A DNA stretch of 64,000 nt from JAPHTQ01 sp050288165 (GCA_050288165.1 JBNKDG010000003.1:186001-250000), one strand, 5' to 3'. Positions 37,411 through 47,089 are shown, numbered from the stretch's first letter. A program made the numbers and translations. The notes: generated from the letters alone by a model not told the origin.

Positions 37411-39987
37411 ATGTCAGAGGTTACCGTCACACAATTTGCTGAGACGATCGGGGTACCGGTAGATCGGTTGCTGGGTCAACTGAAAGATGCCGGGATCGGT
37501 TCCATGAAAGCGACCGACCACATCGGCGACGAAGACAAGGTCAAGTTGCTCGATTTCCTGCGTCAAAAGCACGGTACCGAAAGCAAAGAGGAACCGGCCG
37601 AAACCGGTCCGAAGAAAATCACCCTCAAGCGTCGCACGACTAGCGAGTTGAAGGTCGGCGGTTCCAGCGTCAGCAAGGGCAAGACTGTTACCGTCGAAGT
37701 GCGCAAGAAACGCACCTACGTCAAACGTAGTCTGGTCGAGGCCGAAGAAGACAAGCGTATCGATAGCGAGGTTGCACAGCGCCTGGAGCAGCAGCTCGAG
37801 GTCGAAGCGAAACAGCGCGCTGAGATAGAAGCGAAGCGCAAGGTCGAAGAGGCTGAAGCACAACGCAAGGCGGAAGAAGAAGCCGCTAAGCGCAAGGTTG
37901 AGGAAGAGGCCGCTGCCAGCCGTGCTACAGCACAACCGGCCGCAGCAAAAGAACCTGTCGCCGAGGCAGCAGCCCCCGCTGCCGATAAACCGGCAAAGAG
38001 CGAGCCGCCGCGTAAGCGCCACGCCGATGACGACAAACCCAAGGCGCCGGAGAAGAAGTCACGTAGCGGCAAGGGTGGTCGCCGTGATCGCTTTGAAGAG
38101 GGCGAAGGCGAACTGCACATCGCTTCCGACAAGACCGGCCGTCGCAAGAAGAAGGGCGGGGGTGGTAAAGCTGCCAGCAAGCCAGTTGTTAGTGGTGGCG
38201 GCAAGCATGCCTTTGAAATGCCCACCGGTCCCATGGTGCATGAGGTTTCCATTCCCGAGACGATCACCGTTGCCGAACTGGCGGCGAAGATGTCGATCAA
38301 GGCCGCCGAGGTGATCAAGGTGATGATGGGCATGGGCAGTATGGTGACCATCAACCAGGTACTGGATCAGGATACCGCCTCCATCGTAGTTGAAGAGATG
38401 GGTCACAAGCCGGTGCTGATGAAAGAGAACGCACTGGAAGAAGAGGTGATCCAGGGCGCCGCCACCGATGGTGAAGAGGTATCGCGTGCGCCGGTGGTGA
38501 CCATCATGGGTCACGTCGACCACGGTAAGACCTCTCTGCTCGACTTTATTCGCCGTTCACGCGTCGCCTCAGGCGAAGCGGGCGGTATTACCCAGCATAT
38601 CGGTGCCTATCATGTCGAAACCGATCGCGGCATGATCACCTTCCTCGATACCCCCGGCCACGCTGCGTTTACCGCGATGCGTGCCCGTGGTGCCGAGGTG
38701 ACCGATCTGGTCGTACTGGTGGTGGCCGCCGATGATGGTGTGATGCCCCAGACCAAGGAGGCGATCCAGCATGCCCGTGCCGCCGGTGTGCCGTTGATCG
38801 TTGCCGTGAACAAGATCGACAAGCCGGAAGCGGACCCGGATCGGGTCAAGAACGAACTGGCCCAGCAAGATGTCATCCCGGAAGACTGGGGCGGCGACAC
38901 CATGTTCGTGCATGTCTCCGCCAAGGTCGGTACCGGTGTCGATACGTTGCTGGAAGGTATCCTGCTACAGGCCGAGGTACTGGAACTGAAAGCGGTCGCC
39001 GATGGCCCGGCCAGCGGTTTCGTGATCGAATCGCGTCTCGACAAAGGCCGTGGTGCGGTGGCCTCCGTGCTGGTTCAGCGCGGCACACTGCGTCGTGGTG
39101 ACATCATTCTTGCCGGTCATGAGTATGGCCGCGTGCGTGCCATGCTCGACGAAAACGGCAAACCCATCGACGAGGCCGGTCCCTCCATTCCGGTGGAGAT
39201 CCTCGGTCTTTCCGGTGTGCCCGCTGCCGGTGACTCGGCCATGGTGGTTGCCGACGAACGTAAGGCGCGTGAAGTGGCGCTGTTCCGTCAGGGCAAGTTC
39301 CGTGACGTCAAATTCGCCCGTCAGCAACAGGCCAAGCTGGACGATATGTTTACCCAGATGGCGGAAGGCGAGGTCAGCAACCTCAACATCCTGCTCAAGG
39401 CTGACGTACAGGGTTCCCTCGAGGCGATCTCCGATGCGCTGATGAAGCTCTCCACCGAAGAGGTGCGGGTCAAGATCGTTGCCGGCGGTGTCGGCGGGAT
39501 CAACGAGTCCGACGCCCATCTGGCAGTGGCCTCCAATGCCATCGTTATCGGCTTCAACGTCCGTGCCGACGCCGGTGCCAAACGGATCATCGAAGAGCAG
39601 GGCATCGACCTGCACTACTACAGCGTCATCTACGAACTGATCGACGAGGTGAAGAGCGCCATGAGTGGCATGCTCGCACCGGAGTTCAAGGAAGAGATCA
39701 TCGGTCTGGCCGAGGTGCGCGACGTATTCCGTTCGCCGAAGTTCGGCGCCATCGCCGGTTGTATCGTGGTCGACGGTACGGTCAAGCGCAGCAATCCGAT
39801 CCGCGTCCTGCGCGACAACGTGGTGATCTACGAAGGCGAACTGGAATCGCTGCGTCGCTTCAAGGATGACGTCAATGAAGTGAAGTCCGGCACCGAGTGC
39901 GGTATCGGGGTGAAGAACTACAACGACGTCAAGGTCGGCGACCAGATCGAAGTTTACGAGCGGATACAGGTCAAGCGTTCCATCTAA
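37411..39987 (+). CDS. infB: translation initiation factor IF-2
   Basis: IF2 is the GTPase that places fMet-tRNA on the 30S subunit and promotes subunit joining. In 858 residues: an N-terminal IF2N domain (MSEVTVTQFAETIGVPVDRL), a long Lys/Glu/Ala-rich charged region (about 90-280), a second IF2N domain, then the G domain with G1 GHVDHGKT (367-374), G3 DTPGHAAF and G4 NKID, and the C-terminal domains that bind fMet. ATG 37411 with GGCAGGAG is the correct start; a frame open into nusA is rejected. Confidence 0.97.
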   Translation: MSEVTVTQFAETIGVPVDRLLGQLKDAGIGSMKATDHIGDEDKVKLLDFLRQKHGTESKEEPAETGPKKITLKRRTTSELKVGGSSVSKGKTVTVEVRKKRTYVKRSLVEAEEDKRIDSEVAQRLEQQLEVEAKQRAEIEAKRKVEEAEAQRKAEEEAAKRKVEEEAAASRATAQPAAAKEPVAEAAAPAADKPAKSEPPRKRHADDDKPKAPEKKSRSGKGGRRDRFEEGEGELHIASDKTGRRKKKGGGGKAASKPVVSGGGKHAFEMPTGPMVHEVSIPETITVAELAAKMSIKAAEVIKVMMGMGSMVTINQVLDQDTASIVVEEMGHKPVLMKENALEEEVIQGAATDGEEVSRAPVVTIMGHVDHGKTSLLDFIRRSRVASGEAGGITQHIGAYHVETDRGMITFLDTPGHAAFTAMRARGAEVTDLVVLVVAADDGVMPQTKEAIQHARAAGVPLIVAVNKIDKPEADPDRVKNELAQQDVIPEDWGGDTMFVHVSAKVGTGVDTLLEGILLQAEVLELKAVADGPASGFVIESRLDKGRGAVASVLVQRGTLRRGDIILAGHEYGRVRAMLDENGKPIDEAGPSIPVEILGLSGVPAAGDSAMVVADERKAREVALFRQGKFRDVKFARQQQAKLDDMFTQMAEGEVSNLNILLKADVQGSLEAISDALMKLSTEEVRVKIVAGGVGGINESDAHLAVASNAIVIGFNVRADAGAKRIIEEQGIDLHYYSVIYELIDEVKSAMSGMLAPEFKEEIIGLAEVRDVFRSPKFGAIAGCIVVDGTVKRSNPIRVLRDNVVIYEGELESLRRFKDDVNEVKSGTECGIGVKNYNDVKVGDQIEVYERIQVKRSI

Positions 39988-40016
39988 CCGGGACGTGAAC
40001 AGGATAACTACCAGAC

Positions 40017-40388
40017 GTGGCAAAAGAGTTTAGTCGCAGCCGCCGTGTCGGCGAGCAGGTTCAACGTGAACTGGCGGAGCTGATACAGCGCGAGCTCAGC
40101 GATCCGCGCTTGGGGATGGTGACCGTTTCGGCGGTCGAAGTCAGTCGTGATCTGGCAGTCGCCAAGGTTTTTTTCACCGTGCTCAATCCGGGTCACGACG
40201 TGAAGCAGACCCTTGACGGGCTCAACCATGCCACCGGTTTCCTGCGTCGGGAACTGGGGCGCAGGATGAAGTTGCGGATTGTTCCAGAGTTGCGCTTTCA
40301 GTATGACAGCTCCGTGGAAAACGGCTCTCGTCTCAGCGCCCTGATCGACAAGGCCGTTTCCGGCGACAAAGAGAACAGCGAGGAATAG
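40017..40388 (+). CDS. rbfA: 30S ribosome-binding factor RbfA
   Basis: RbfA is a KH-like 30S assembly and cold-shock factor acting on the 16S rRNA 5' region. The 123 residues begin MAKEFSRSRRVGEQVQRELA and contain LSDPRLGMVTVSAVEVSRDL, the family signature. The start is GTG with only a weak upstream ribosome site; coupling with infB 29 nt upstream is likely. truB follows after four nt. Confidence 0.95.
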   Translation: MAKEFSRSRRVGEQVQRELAELIQRELSDPRLGMVTVSAVEVSRDLAVAKVFFTVLNPGHDVKQTLDGLNHATGFLRRELGRRMKLRIVPELRFQYDSSVENGSRLSALIDKAVSGDKENSEE

Positions 40389-40392
40389 TAGC

Positions 40393-41313
40393 GTGGCACG
40401 CCGGAAACAACCCCGTGGCCGCAGGGTCAACGGTATCCTGCTGCTGGACAAGCCGTTGGGTATCACCTCCAATGCGGCACTGCAGGAGGTAAAGCGCCTG
40501 TTCCGCGCCGCCAAGGCGGGACACACCGGTAACCTCGATCCGCTGGCCAGCGGCATGTTGCCGATCTGCCTCGGTGAGGCGACCAAATTTTCGGTCTACC
40601 TGCTGGATGCGGACAAGGTCTATCTCGGCAACTGCAAGCTGGGTATCCGTACCACCACCGCCGATGCGGAGGGTGAGATCATCGAAACCCGTCCGGTGCC
40701 GACCTTGACTGAGGCGCAGGTGGAGGCGGTACTGGAAAAATTTCGCGGCGAGATTGAGCAGATCCCGCCGATGCACTCTGCGATCAAGCAGAACGGCCAG
40801 CCACTCTACAAGCTGGCACGGCAGGGGATAGAGGTGGAGCGTCAGCCACGCAAGGTGACCATCCACGAACTGACCCTGACCCGTCTTGAGGGTGATGAAC
40901 TGGATCTTTATGTCCACTGCTCCAAGGGCACCTACATTCGTACCCTGGTAGAGGACATCGGTGAGGCGCTGGGATGCGGTGCCTACCTTGGCGGTCTGCG
41001 CCGCACCCGGGTTGGCCCCTTCCCCGAGGAGGCAATGGTCACCCTGGAGCAATTACGAGCCGAGGCGGAAGAGGGGACTGAGCTACTCGACGGTCACCTG
41101 CTACCCGCGGATCACGCCCTGGGGGGATACCCCGGGATAACGCTTACCGAGAGCAGCCTGTTCTATGTACGACAGGGACAGGCGGTTCAGGTATCACAGG
41201 CTCCCACCGAAGGGTGGGTGCGCCTGTTCGACACCGATGGCGATTTTGTCGGTGTCGGGGCTGTACTTGATGACGGCCGAATCGCCCCGAAACGCCTGCT
41301 AAGTGCCGGTTAA
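40393..41313 (+). CDS. truB: tRNA pseudouridine-55 synthase
   Basis: TruB makes pseudouridine 55 in the T loop of tRNAs and acts as a tRNA chaperone. The 306 residues have NGILLLDKPLGITSN, the catalytic Asp49 in GHTGNLDPLASGMLP, and the motif CSKGTYIRTLVEDIG. A PUA-like C-terminal domain follows from about 245. The start is GTG, four nt after rbfA. Confidence 0.97.
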   Translation: MARRKQPRGRRVNGILLLDKPLGITSNAALQEVKRLFRAAKAGHTGNLDPLASGMLPICLGEATKFSVYLLDADKVYLGNCKLGIRTTTADAEGEIIETRPVPTLTEAQVEAVLEKFRGEIEQIPPMHSAIKQNGQPLYKLARQGIEVERQPRKVTIHELTLTRLEGDELDLYVHCSKGTYIRTLVEDIGEALGCGAYLGGLRRTRVGPFPEEAMVTLEQLRAEAEEGTELLDGHLLPADHALGGYPGITLTESSLFYVRQGQAVQVSQAPTEGWVRLFDTDGDFVGVGAVLDDGRIAPKRLLSAG

Positions 41314-41338
41314 TAGGGGTATTAACGGCGGATTGACC

Positions 41339-41368
41339 TTGTTCCCCGATGGGCACAACGGTTAAAAT
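41339..41368 (+). promoter_or_regulatory. putative rpsO promoter
   Basis: TTGTTC (41339-41344), an 18-bp spacer and TAAAAT (41363-41368, five of six) in the 99-bp truB-rpsO gap. A separate rpsO promoter is known in E. coli. Confidence 0.45.
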
Positions 41369-41412
41369 CCGCGTTCTGAAATTGAAGTGAATGACCTAGG
41401 AGTCTTACCCAG

Positions 41413-41682
41413 ATGTCTCTGAGCAACGAGCAAAAAGCCAACCTCATCAAGGAATATGGCAAAGGCGAAAACGACACCGGTTCCCCGGAAGTGCAAATCG
41501 CACTGTTGTCTGCCAATATCGATGGCCTTTCCGGCCATTTCAAGGAACACATCCATGACCACCATTCCCGTCGTGGTCTGCTGCGGATGGTAAGCCAGCG
41601 CCGTAAGCTGCTGGACTACCTGAAGAAGAAAGATATCGAGCGCTACCGCTCCATTATCTCTCGCCTCGGCCTGCGTAAGTAA
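41413..41682 (+). CDS. rpsO: 30S ribosomal protein S15
   Basis: S15 is a primary 16S rRNA binder that bridges to the 50S subunit. The 89 residues carry DTGSPEVQIALLSANI, LSGHFKEHIHDHHSRRGLL and RRKLLDYLKKKD, the family signature. A CCTAGGAG ribosome site precedes the ATG. In E. coli S15 represses its own mRNA by trapping the ribosome on a leader pseudoknot; I cannot confirm such a fold here. Confidence 0.98.
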   Translation: MSLSNEQKANLIKEYGKGENDTGSPEVQIALLSANIDGLSGHFKEHIHDHHSRRGLLRMVSQRRKLLDYLKKKDIERYRSIISRLGLRK

Positions 41683-41843
41683 GCCGTTCAGTTCGTCACA
41701 GCGACACGGGGGAGGCGGCAGACAGGGAACAGGCGATTGGCAGATCTCAGACATCTGGTTTATTGCGCCACTCGTTACTCCCGTTTTCCGTCTCCCCTGA
41801 TACGCTGTATGTCAGTTAAGCGATAAACCAAAAGGATTCAACA

Positions 41844-43937
41844 GTGAAGCCTGTCAAGAAAGAGTTCCAGTATGGGGAACACACGGTCACCCTGGAGACC
41901 GGCGAAATTGCCCGCCAGGCCAGTGGTGCCGTTATGGCCAGTATGGGAGATACCACCGTCATGGTTACCGTGGTGGCTGCCAAGCAAGCCGCGGAAGGCC
42001 GCGACTTCTTCCCGCTGACCGTCGACTATCAGGAGAAGACCTACGCCGCGGGCAAGATCCCCGGAGGCTTCTTCCGCCGCGAAGGTCGACCGAGCGAGAA
42101 TGAAACCCTGACCGCCCGCCTTATCGACCGCCCCATCCGCCCGCTCTTCCCCGACGGTTTTCTCAACGAAGTACAAGTCATCTGCACCGTCGTCTCCCTC
42201 GACCCCGAAATCAACCCCGACGTGGTCTCCATGATCGGCACCTCAGCGGCCCTGGCCGTTTCCGGTGTACCGTTCAACGGTCCGCTGGGTGCTGCACGGG
42301 TCGGCTATATCAACGACAATTACGTGCTCAACCCCTCGCGCAGCCAACTGGCCGAGTCCAAGCTGGACCTGGTGGTTGCCGGTACCGCGAGCGCGGTCCT
42401 GATGGTTGAGTCCGAAGCCGACTGCCTCAGCGAAGAGGTGATGCTGGGCTCGGTTATCTTCGGCCACGACAGCATGCAGACTGTGATCAACGCGGTTAGC
42501 GAATTCGCTGCCGAAGCGGGCGTAGAAGCCTGGGACTGGCAGCCGCCCGCCCACGACGAGACGGCCTTCAATGCCGTGGCTGCCGAAGCCGAAGCGGCCT
42601 TCACCGAGGCCTACCAGATCACCGAAAAGATGGCCCGTTACGGTCGTCTGAGCGAGATCCGCAGCGGCGTTATCGCCAAGCTGTGCGGTGAAGAAGCTGC
42701 CGAGCCGCTGTCTGAAGGCAAGGTTCGCGAAGCGATGGAGAAGCTGGAGAAGCAGATCGTCCGCGGTCGCATCATCTCCGGTCAGCCGCGTATCGACGGT
42801 CGCGACACCCGCACCGTGCGCCCGATCACCGTGCGTACCGGTGTACTGAAGCGCACCCACGGTTCCGCCCTGTTCACCCGCGGCGAAACCCAGGCGCTGG
42901 TGGTGACCACCCTTGGTACCGCCCGTGACGCGCAGATCATCGATGCCCTGGAAGGGGAGCGCAAAGAGCACTTCCTGCTGCACTACAACTTCCCACCGTT
43001 CTCCGTGGGTGAGACCGGTCGTGTCGGTAGCCCCAAGCGCCGCGAGATCGGCCACGGCCGTCTGGCCAAGCGTGGCGTTGCCGCGATCATGCCGAGCGTG
43101 GAAGAGTTCCCCTACACCGTGCGCGTGGTCTCCGAGATCACCGAATCCAACGGTTCCAGCTCCATGGCTAGCGTCTGCGGCAGCGCCCTGTCGCTGATGG
43201 ACGCCGGTGTGCCGATCAAGGCGCCGGTGGCCGGTGTTGCCATGGGCCTGATCAAGGAGACCGACAAGTTTGCCGTCCTCACCGATATCCTTGGTGACGA
43301 AGACCACCTCGGTGATATGGACTTCAAAGTCGCCGGTACCGATTACGGTGTGACCGCGCTGCAGATGGACATCAAGATCGAAGGCATCACCAAGGAGATC
43401 ATGGAGATCGCCCTGGCTCAGGCCAAAGAGGGTCGTCTGCACATCTTGGGTGAGATGGGTAAGGTCATCTCCAAGCCGCGCGAAGAGATGTCTGACTACG
43501 CACCGCGCTACATCACCTTCAAGATCAACCCGGACAAGATCCGCGATGTTATCGGTAAGGGTGGCGCGACCATTCGCTCCCTGACCGAAGAGACCGGCGC
43601 CACCATCGACATCACCGATGACGGTACTGTGAAGATCGCCTCGGTCGACAACGCCGCCGGCCAGGAAGCTCAGCGCCGTATCGAGCAACTGACCGCCGAA
43701 GTGGAAGTGGGCAAGATCTACGAAGGCCGTGTGGCCAAGCTGATGGACTTCGGTGCCTTCGTTACCGTTCTGCCTGGCAAGGACGGTCTGGTCCACATTT
43801 CGCAAATCTCCGATGAGCGCGTCGAGAAGGTCAGCGACAAGCTCAACGAAGGCGACATGGTCAAGGTCAAGGTACTGGAGATCGACAAGCAGGGCCGTAT
43901 CCGCCTGAGCATGAAGGCGGTAACCGCTGAAGAGTGA
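41844..43937 (+). CDS. pnp: polyribonucleotide nucleotidyltransferase (PNPase)
   Basis: PNPase degrades RNA 3' to 5' by phosphorolysis and is part of the degradosome. The 697 residues contain two RNase PH-like cores (PGGFFRREGRPSE in the first; FPPFSVGETGRVGSPKRREIGHG in the second), a KH domain (about 553-612, IRDVIGKGGATIRSL) and an S1 domain (about 620-690). The start is GTG. The 161-nt gap after rpsO has no clear promoter; co-transcription with rpsO is the known arrangement. Confidence 0.98.
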   Translation: MKPVKKEFQYGEHTVTLETGEIARQASGAVMASMGDTTVMVTVVAAKQAAEGRDFFPLTVDYQEKTYAAGKIPGGFFRREGRPSENETLTARLIDRPIRPLFPDGFLNEVQVICTVVSLDPEINPDVVSMIGTSAALAVSGVPFNGPLGAARVGYINDNYVLNPSRSQLAESKLDLVVAGTASAVLMVESEADCLSEEVMLGSVIFGHDSMQTVINAVSEFAAEAGVEAWDWQPPAHDETAFNAVAAEAEAAFTEAYQITEKMARYGRLSEIRSGVIAKLCGEEAAEPLSEGKVREAMEKLEKQIVRGRIISGQPRIDGRDTRTVRPITVRTGVLKRTHGSALFTRGETQALVVTTLGTARDAQIIDALEGERKEHFLLHYNFPPFSVGETGRVGSPKRREIGHGRLAKRGVAAIMPSVEEFPYTVRVVSEITESNGSSSMASVCGSALSLMDAGVPIKAPVAGVAMGLIKETDKFAVLTDILGDEDHLGDMDFKVAGTDYGVTALQMDIKIEGITKEIMEIALAQAKEGRLHILGEMGKVISKPREEMSDYAPRYITFKINPDKIRDVIGKGGATIRSLTEETGATIDITDDGTVKIASVDNAAGQEAQRRIEQLTAEVEVGKIYEGRVAKLMDFGAFVTVLPGKDGLVHISQISDERVEKVSDKLNEGDMVKVKVLEIDKQGRIRLSMKAVTAEE

Positions 43938-43961
43938 TCCCGGTCATTGATCCGGAATAGG

Positions 43962-43989
43962 GAAGGGGCCGCAAGGCCCCTTCTTTTTT
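43962..43989 (+). terminator. terminator after pnp
   Basis: GAAGGGGCC-GCAA-GGCCCCTTC followed by TTTTTT. It ends the rimP-pnp gene block. Confidence 0.92.
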
Positions 43990-44085
43990 GCCACCCTTTT
44001 GCGTTGCTATTGGCACAGGCCTAAATCCATCAGTTAATATGGTGGCTTTCTACGCGCATGAGCCGGGAGCATTCCAATCAAAAAG

Positions 44086-44607
44086 TTGCTGCAAGCAGTA
44101 CACAGTTATTCCCCAGATACCCGCCTGATCGTCGCCATGATGTGCCTGCTGGCAGGGTTCTATCTGGCCCTGCATGCTGCCTGGTATGCCTGGCTGTTTA
44201 CCCTGGTGGCGGTGTGGCTGGTATGGGATGCGCTACGTAACGGCATGGTCTGGTACGGTTTTCATGCCTTCCGCAGCGGGAATCACACCGCATTGCGTAA
44301 CGCCATGATGTCGATGCGCTGGCCGAATATGCTCAGTCGCCTGAGCCTGGCCTACTACCACTGGATGAAGGGAGTAGTGGATGTCAGCGACGGACGCTTT
44401 GCCGCGGCCAAGGTCCACCTGCTGGTGGCGGCCAGTGGCAGGTTGCGTACAGAAAACGATCGTTCTCTGGTGCACTGCCTGTTAGGTGAGGTCGCCCTGC
44501 AGGAAGGGGAATCGGAGGTGGCGCGGGAGCACCTGCGTCATGCCGCTGCCCTGCAACATCACCCGGAAGTGGATCGGATCATCGGCGCCTTGTCGTCGCG
44601 TTTGTGA
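44086..44607 (+). CDS. small membrane protein with TPR-like cytoplasmic part
   Basis: A 173-residue protein I cannot name. Two hydrophobic helices lie near residues 13-50 and the remaining 120 residues are helical. Repeated segments such as GRFAAAKVHLLVAAS and GESEVAREHLRHAAALQ look like tetratricopeptide repeats, which usually mediate protein contacts. The start is uncertain: TTG 44086 has no good ribosome site, and the frame stays open upstream to an ATT at 44071 next to GGGAG. It follows the pnp terminator and stands alone. Confidence 0.6.
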   Translation: MLQAVHSYSPDTRLIVAMMCLLAGFYLALHAAWYAWLFTLVAVWLVWDALRNGMVWYGFHAFRSGNHTALRNAMMSMRWPNMLSRLSLAYYHWMKGVVDVSDGRFAAAKVHLLVAASGRLRTENDRSLVHCLLGEVALQEGESEVAREHLRHAAALQHHPEVDRIIGALSSRL

Positions 44608-44731
44608 TCCCGGTTATTGACCGTCCCTCCATTGAATGGCACTTTCATACTCCGCAGATGAAGCGGAATGACAAAGAAATTGTCGCGTAAATAACAGGCA
44701 GGTTGCCGTCGTAAGGCAACAGGAGTTGAGT

Positions 44732-45364
44732 ATGACGGTAGCGAATATCAGTGCGGATTTTCCGCACAAAACTAAAGAGATTATTGAAGCGGGGCATTTT
44801 CTGCACCAGCGTGGTTGGGTGCCTGCGACCAGTAGCAACTTTTCGGCCCGGCTGGATGATGGCACCATTGCCATTACTGTCTCCGGTTTCCACAAGGGGC
44901 AGCTGACCGAGGATGGGGTGATGCGGGTCAACGCCAGCGGCGAAGCGGTCGGTACCGAGCTAAAGCCATCCGCCGAGACCCATCTGCATACACTGCTATA
45001 CAACCGTTTCCCGGAAGTTGGCGCGGTGCTGCACTCCCACTCGGTGGCGGCAACGGTGCTCTCCCTGGCGATGGGCGAGGAACTTTCGTTTGAGCAGTAT
45101 GAATTGCTGAAAGCGTTCAATGGTGTGACGACCCATGACACCCGTTTCGTGGTGCCGATATTCGAAAACGATCAGGACATCCCACGACTTGCGTCCATTG
45201 TTAGTGACTATATGGATAATCATCCGCCGATTCATGCCTTCCTGGTGCGCGGACACGGTCTCTATACCTGGGGTTCGCAGATGAAAGAGGCGCTGCGACA
45301 CATCGAGGCGCTGGAGTTTCTGTTTCAGTGTCAGTTGACCATGAATGGGTTGAAACAGGCGTAA
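44732..45364 (+). CDS. mtnB: methylthioribulose-1-phosphate dehydratase
   Basis: MtnB, a class II aldolase-family zinc enzyme, dehydrates methylthioribulose-1-phosphate in the methionine salvage pathway. In 210 residues: the zinc ligands HSHS (in VGAVLHSHSVAATV), a third His in RGHGLYTWG, and the motif ATSSNFSARLDDGTIAIT. ATG 44732 has AGGAG seven bases upstream; the in-frame TTG six bases earlier overlaps that site. The hairpin GTTGCC...GGCAAC (44702-44719) sits just before it. No other mtn gene is in the window. Confidence 0.9.
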   Translation: MTVANISADFPHKTKEIIEAGHFLHQRGWVPATSSNFSARLDDGTIAITVSGFHKGQLTEDGVMRVNASGEAVGTELKPSAETHLHTLLYNRFPEVGAVLHSHSVAATVLSLAMGEELSFEQYELLKAFNGVTTHDTRFVVPIFENDQDIPRLASIVSDYMDNHPPIHAFLVRGHGLYTWGSQMKEALRHIEALEFLFQCQLTMNGLKQA

Positions 45365-45369
45365 TTGCT

Positions 45370-45945
45370 ATGGCGCGAACACCGTCCACCATGCTCGAGT
45401 TGGGTACCGCCGCGCCGGAGTTCTCCCTGCCGGAGCCGGCGAGGGGCAACACCATCTGCCTGCAGGATTATCGTGGCAAACCGGTACTGGTGGTCTTTAT
45501 CTGTAACCACTGCCCCTACGTATTACATATTGCGGAGAAGCTGGCCGAGATTGCCGCCGAGTATGCGCAGAAGGGGGTACAGTTCGTCGCCATTAACAGT
45601 AATGATGTCACCAATTATCCCGACGATGCACCGGATAAAATGGCTGCCATGAGCGAGCGCTTTGGTTTTACCTTTCCCTATCTGTTTGATGAAACCCAGG
45701 CTGTGGCCAGGGCATACCGCGCTGCCTGCACCCCAGACTTTTACCTCTTTGATGCGGACCACCGGCTGGTTTATCGTGGTCAATTTGACGATTCCCGCCC
45801 ACGAAACGAGGTGCCGGTTACCGGTGCTGACTTGAGCGATGCCCTCAAGGCGCTATTGGCTAATTTGCCGCCGTTGACTGAGCAGAAACCGAGCCTGGGG
45901 TGCAATATCAAATGGCAGGCGGGAAATGAACCTGACTATTTCTGA
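45370..45945 (+). CDS. thioredoxin-fold AhpC/TSA-family protein
   Basis: A 191-residue thioredoxin-like protein of the AhpC/TSA-Redoxin group. It has the VVFICNHCPYV motif near residue 50, where peroxiredoxins and TlpA-type proteins carry their reactive Cys, followed by GVQFVAINSND and the cis-Pro region TPDFYLFDADHRLVYRG. The CNHC pair suggests thiol redox activity; there is no signal peptide, so it should be cytoplasmic. The exact substrate is unknown. It starts five bases after the mtnB stop and so is probably in the same operon. Confidence 0.8.
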   Translation: MARTPSTMLELGTAAPEFSLPEPARGNTICLQDYRGKPVLVVFICNHCPYVLHIAEKLAEIAAEYAQKGVQFVAINSNDVTNYPDDAPDKMAAMSERFGFTFPYLFDETQAVARAYRAACTPDFYLFDADHRLVYRGQFDDSRPRNEVPVTGADLSDALKALLANLPPLTEQKPSLGCNIKWQAGNEPDYF

Positions 45946-46013
45946 GATTTTCACACCTTAGTATGACCTCCTGTCCGGAACCACGCTGGTTGCCGGGTAT
46001 CTCACACCTGGCG

Positions 46014-46045
46014 TTGATGTAAACGCCATATTATGCGGGTATAAT
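46014..46045 (+). promoter_or_regulatory. putative promoter of the gsp operon
   Basis: A perfect TATAAT at 46040-46045. The best -35 (TTGATG at 46014-46019) needs a long 20-bp spacer, so help from an activator is possible. It lies just upstream of gspC in the first gap after the thioredoxin-fold gene. Confidence 0.5.
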
Positions 46046-46092
46046 CCCCGTCTGCATTGCTGTGCGGAGCTGAAAACGTTAATGTGTTCAGT

Positions 46093-47061
46093 ATGTTGCA
46101 GAGCTTTCTGCCAGCAGGCATCAAATATGAATCAGTAGATGGAGCTATGACCAGACTGACGCAGCTGTTCCAGGGCTTAACCCTGCCTTCCAGCGTGAAT
46201 GTTGGAAGGTTGACGAGTGGTGCTAATGTGCTGCTGGTGCTGCTGCTTGCCTATAGCATGGCGACGATTACCTGGCAGCTAATGCCGACCTCTTCAGCAG
46301 GTTCTACCACAACTTCCTTTGCGCCGATTTCAAGTGGGATTACTCAACGAGCCAGTAGCCAGGACCTGAGTGCGGTTGCCACGCTGCATCTGTTGGGTGA
46401 GGCAGGTAGTGTGCCGGTCGCTAACGATGAGCCGATCGATGCTCCGGAAACGAGATTAAAGTTCACCCTTAAAGGGGTCTTTGCCGATAGCCGCAAAGAG
46501 AATGCGATGGCGATCATCGAAAGCGGCAGCAACGACGAGAAGAGTTACCGGGTAGGTGATGTGGTCGCAGGTGCTGCGACGCTCCATCAGATCCTTGGCG
46601 ATCGGGTGATCCTCAAGCGAGGAGAGCAACTTGAGACGCTCTATTTACCGAAAGAGTATGCAGGAACCAACTTACCGCTACCGCAATACAATCGGGTGGT
46701 GCCGAGTAACTTCGGCGGCAGTGCCATTAGTAGTGCCCCTCGGATCGACACCAGCAACATGGGCGATCTCCGTCAGAAATTGATGGAGAATCCCCAGGAT
46801 GCGCTACAACTCATCAATGCCCAGCCGGTAATGGAGAATGGTCAACTGACCGGTTTTCGCGTTAGCCCGGGTAAAGATCGTGCGTTGTTCGCTCGTGTCG
46901 GTTTGCGGCCTGGCGATGTGATTACTGCGGTAAACGGTATGCAACTGAGTGACGCGACACAGATGGGGCAGGTGTTCCAGCAGTTGAAGTCGGCGCAGCA
47001 GCTTGAGGTGACGCTTAACCGCGGTGGCAGAGAGCAGCAGTTGCAACTCAAGCTCGATTAG
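46093..47061 (+). CDS. gspC: type II secretion system protein GspC
   Basis: GspC is the inner-membrane clamp protein that touches the secretin GspD. It has one membrane helix (ANVLLVLLLAYSMATITWQLM), the periplasmic homology-region domain (LKFTLKGVFADSRKENAMAI...YRVGD) and a C-terminal PDZ-type domain (FARVGLRPGDVITAVNGMQL). The start is unclear: ATG 46093 has no clear ribosome site and gives 322 residues; ATG 46147 has GGAG very close and gives a more typical short cytoplasmic tail. It is the first gene of a continuous gspC-N operon. Confidence 0.9.
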   Translation: MLQSFLPAGIKYESVDGAMTRLTQLFQGLTLPSSVNVGRLTSGANVLLVLLLAYSMATITWQLMPTSSAGSTTTSFAPISSGITQRASSQDLSAVATLHLLGEAGSVPVANDEPIDAPETRLKFTLKGVFADSRKENAMAIIESGSNDEKSYRVGDVVAGAATLHQILGDRVILKRGEQLETLYLPKEYAGTNLPLPQYNRVVPSNFGGSAISSAPRIDTSNMGDLRQKLMENPQDALQLINAQPVMENGQLTGFRVSPGKDRALFARVGLRPGDVITAVNGMQLSDATQMGQVFQQLKSAQQLEVTLNRGGREQQLQLKLD

Positions 47062-47089
47062 AGCGCAATAACAATCGGGATCGAACGGA

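Noticed and set aside
46057..47061. gspC starting at TTG 46057
   Set aside because: It begins close behind the -10 box with no ribosome site and adds residues unlike GspC; ATG 46093 or 46147 is better.
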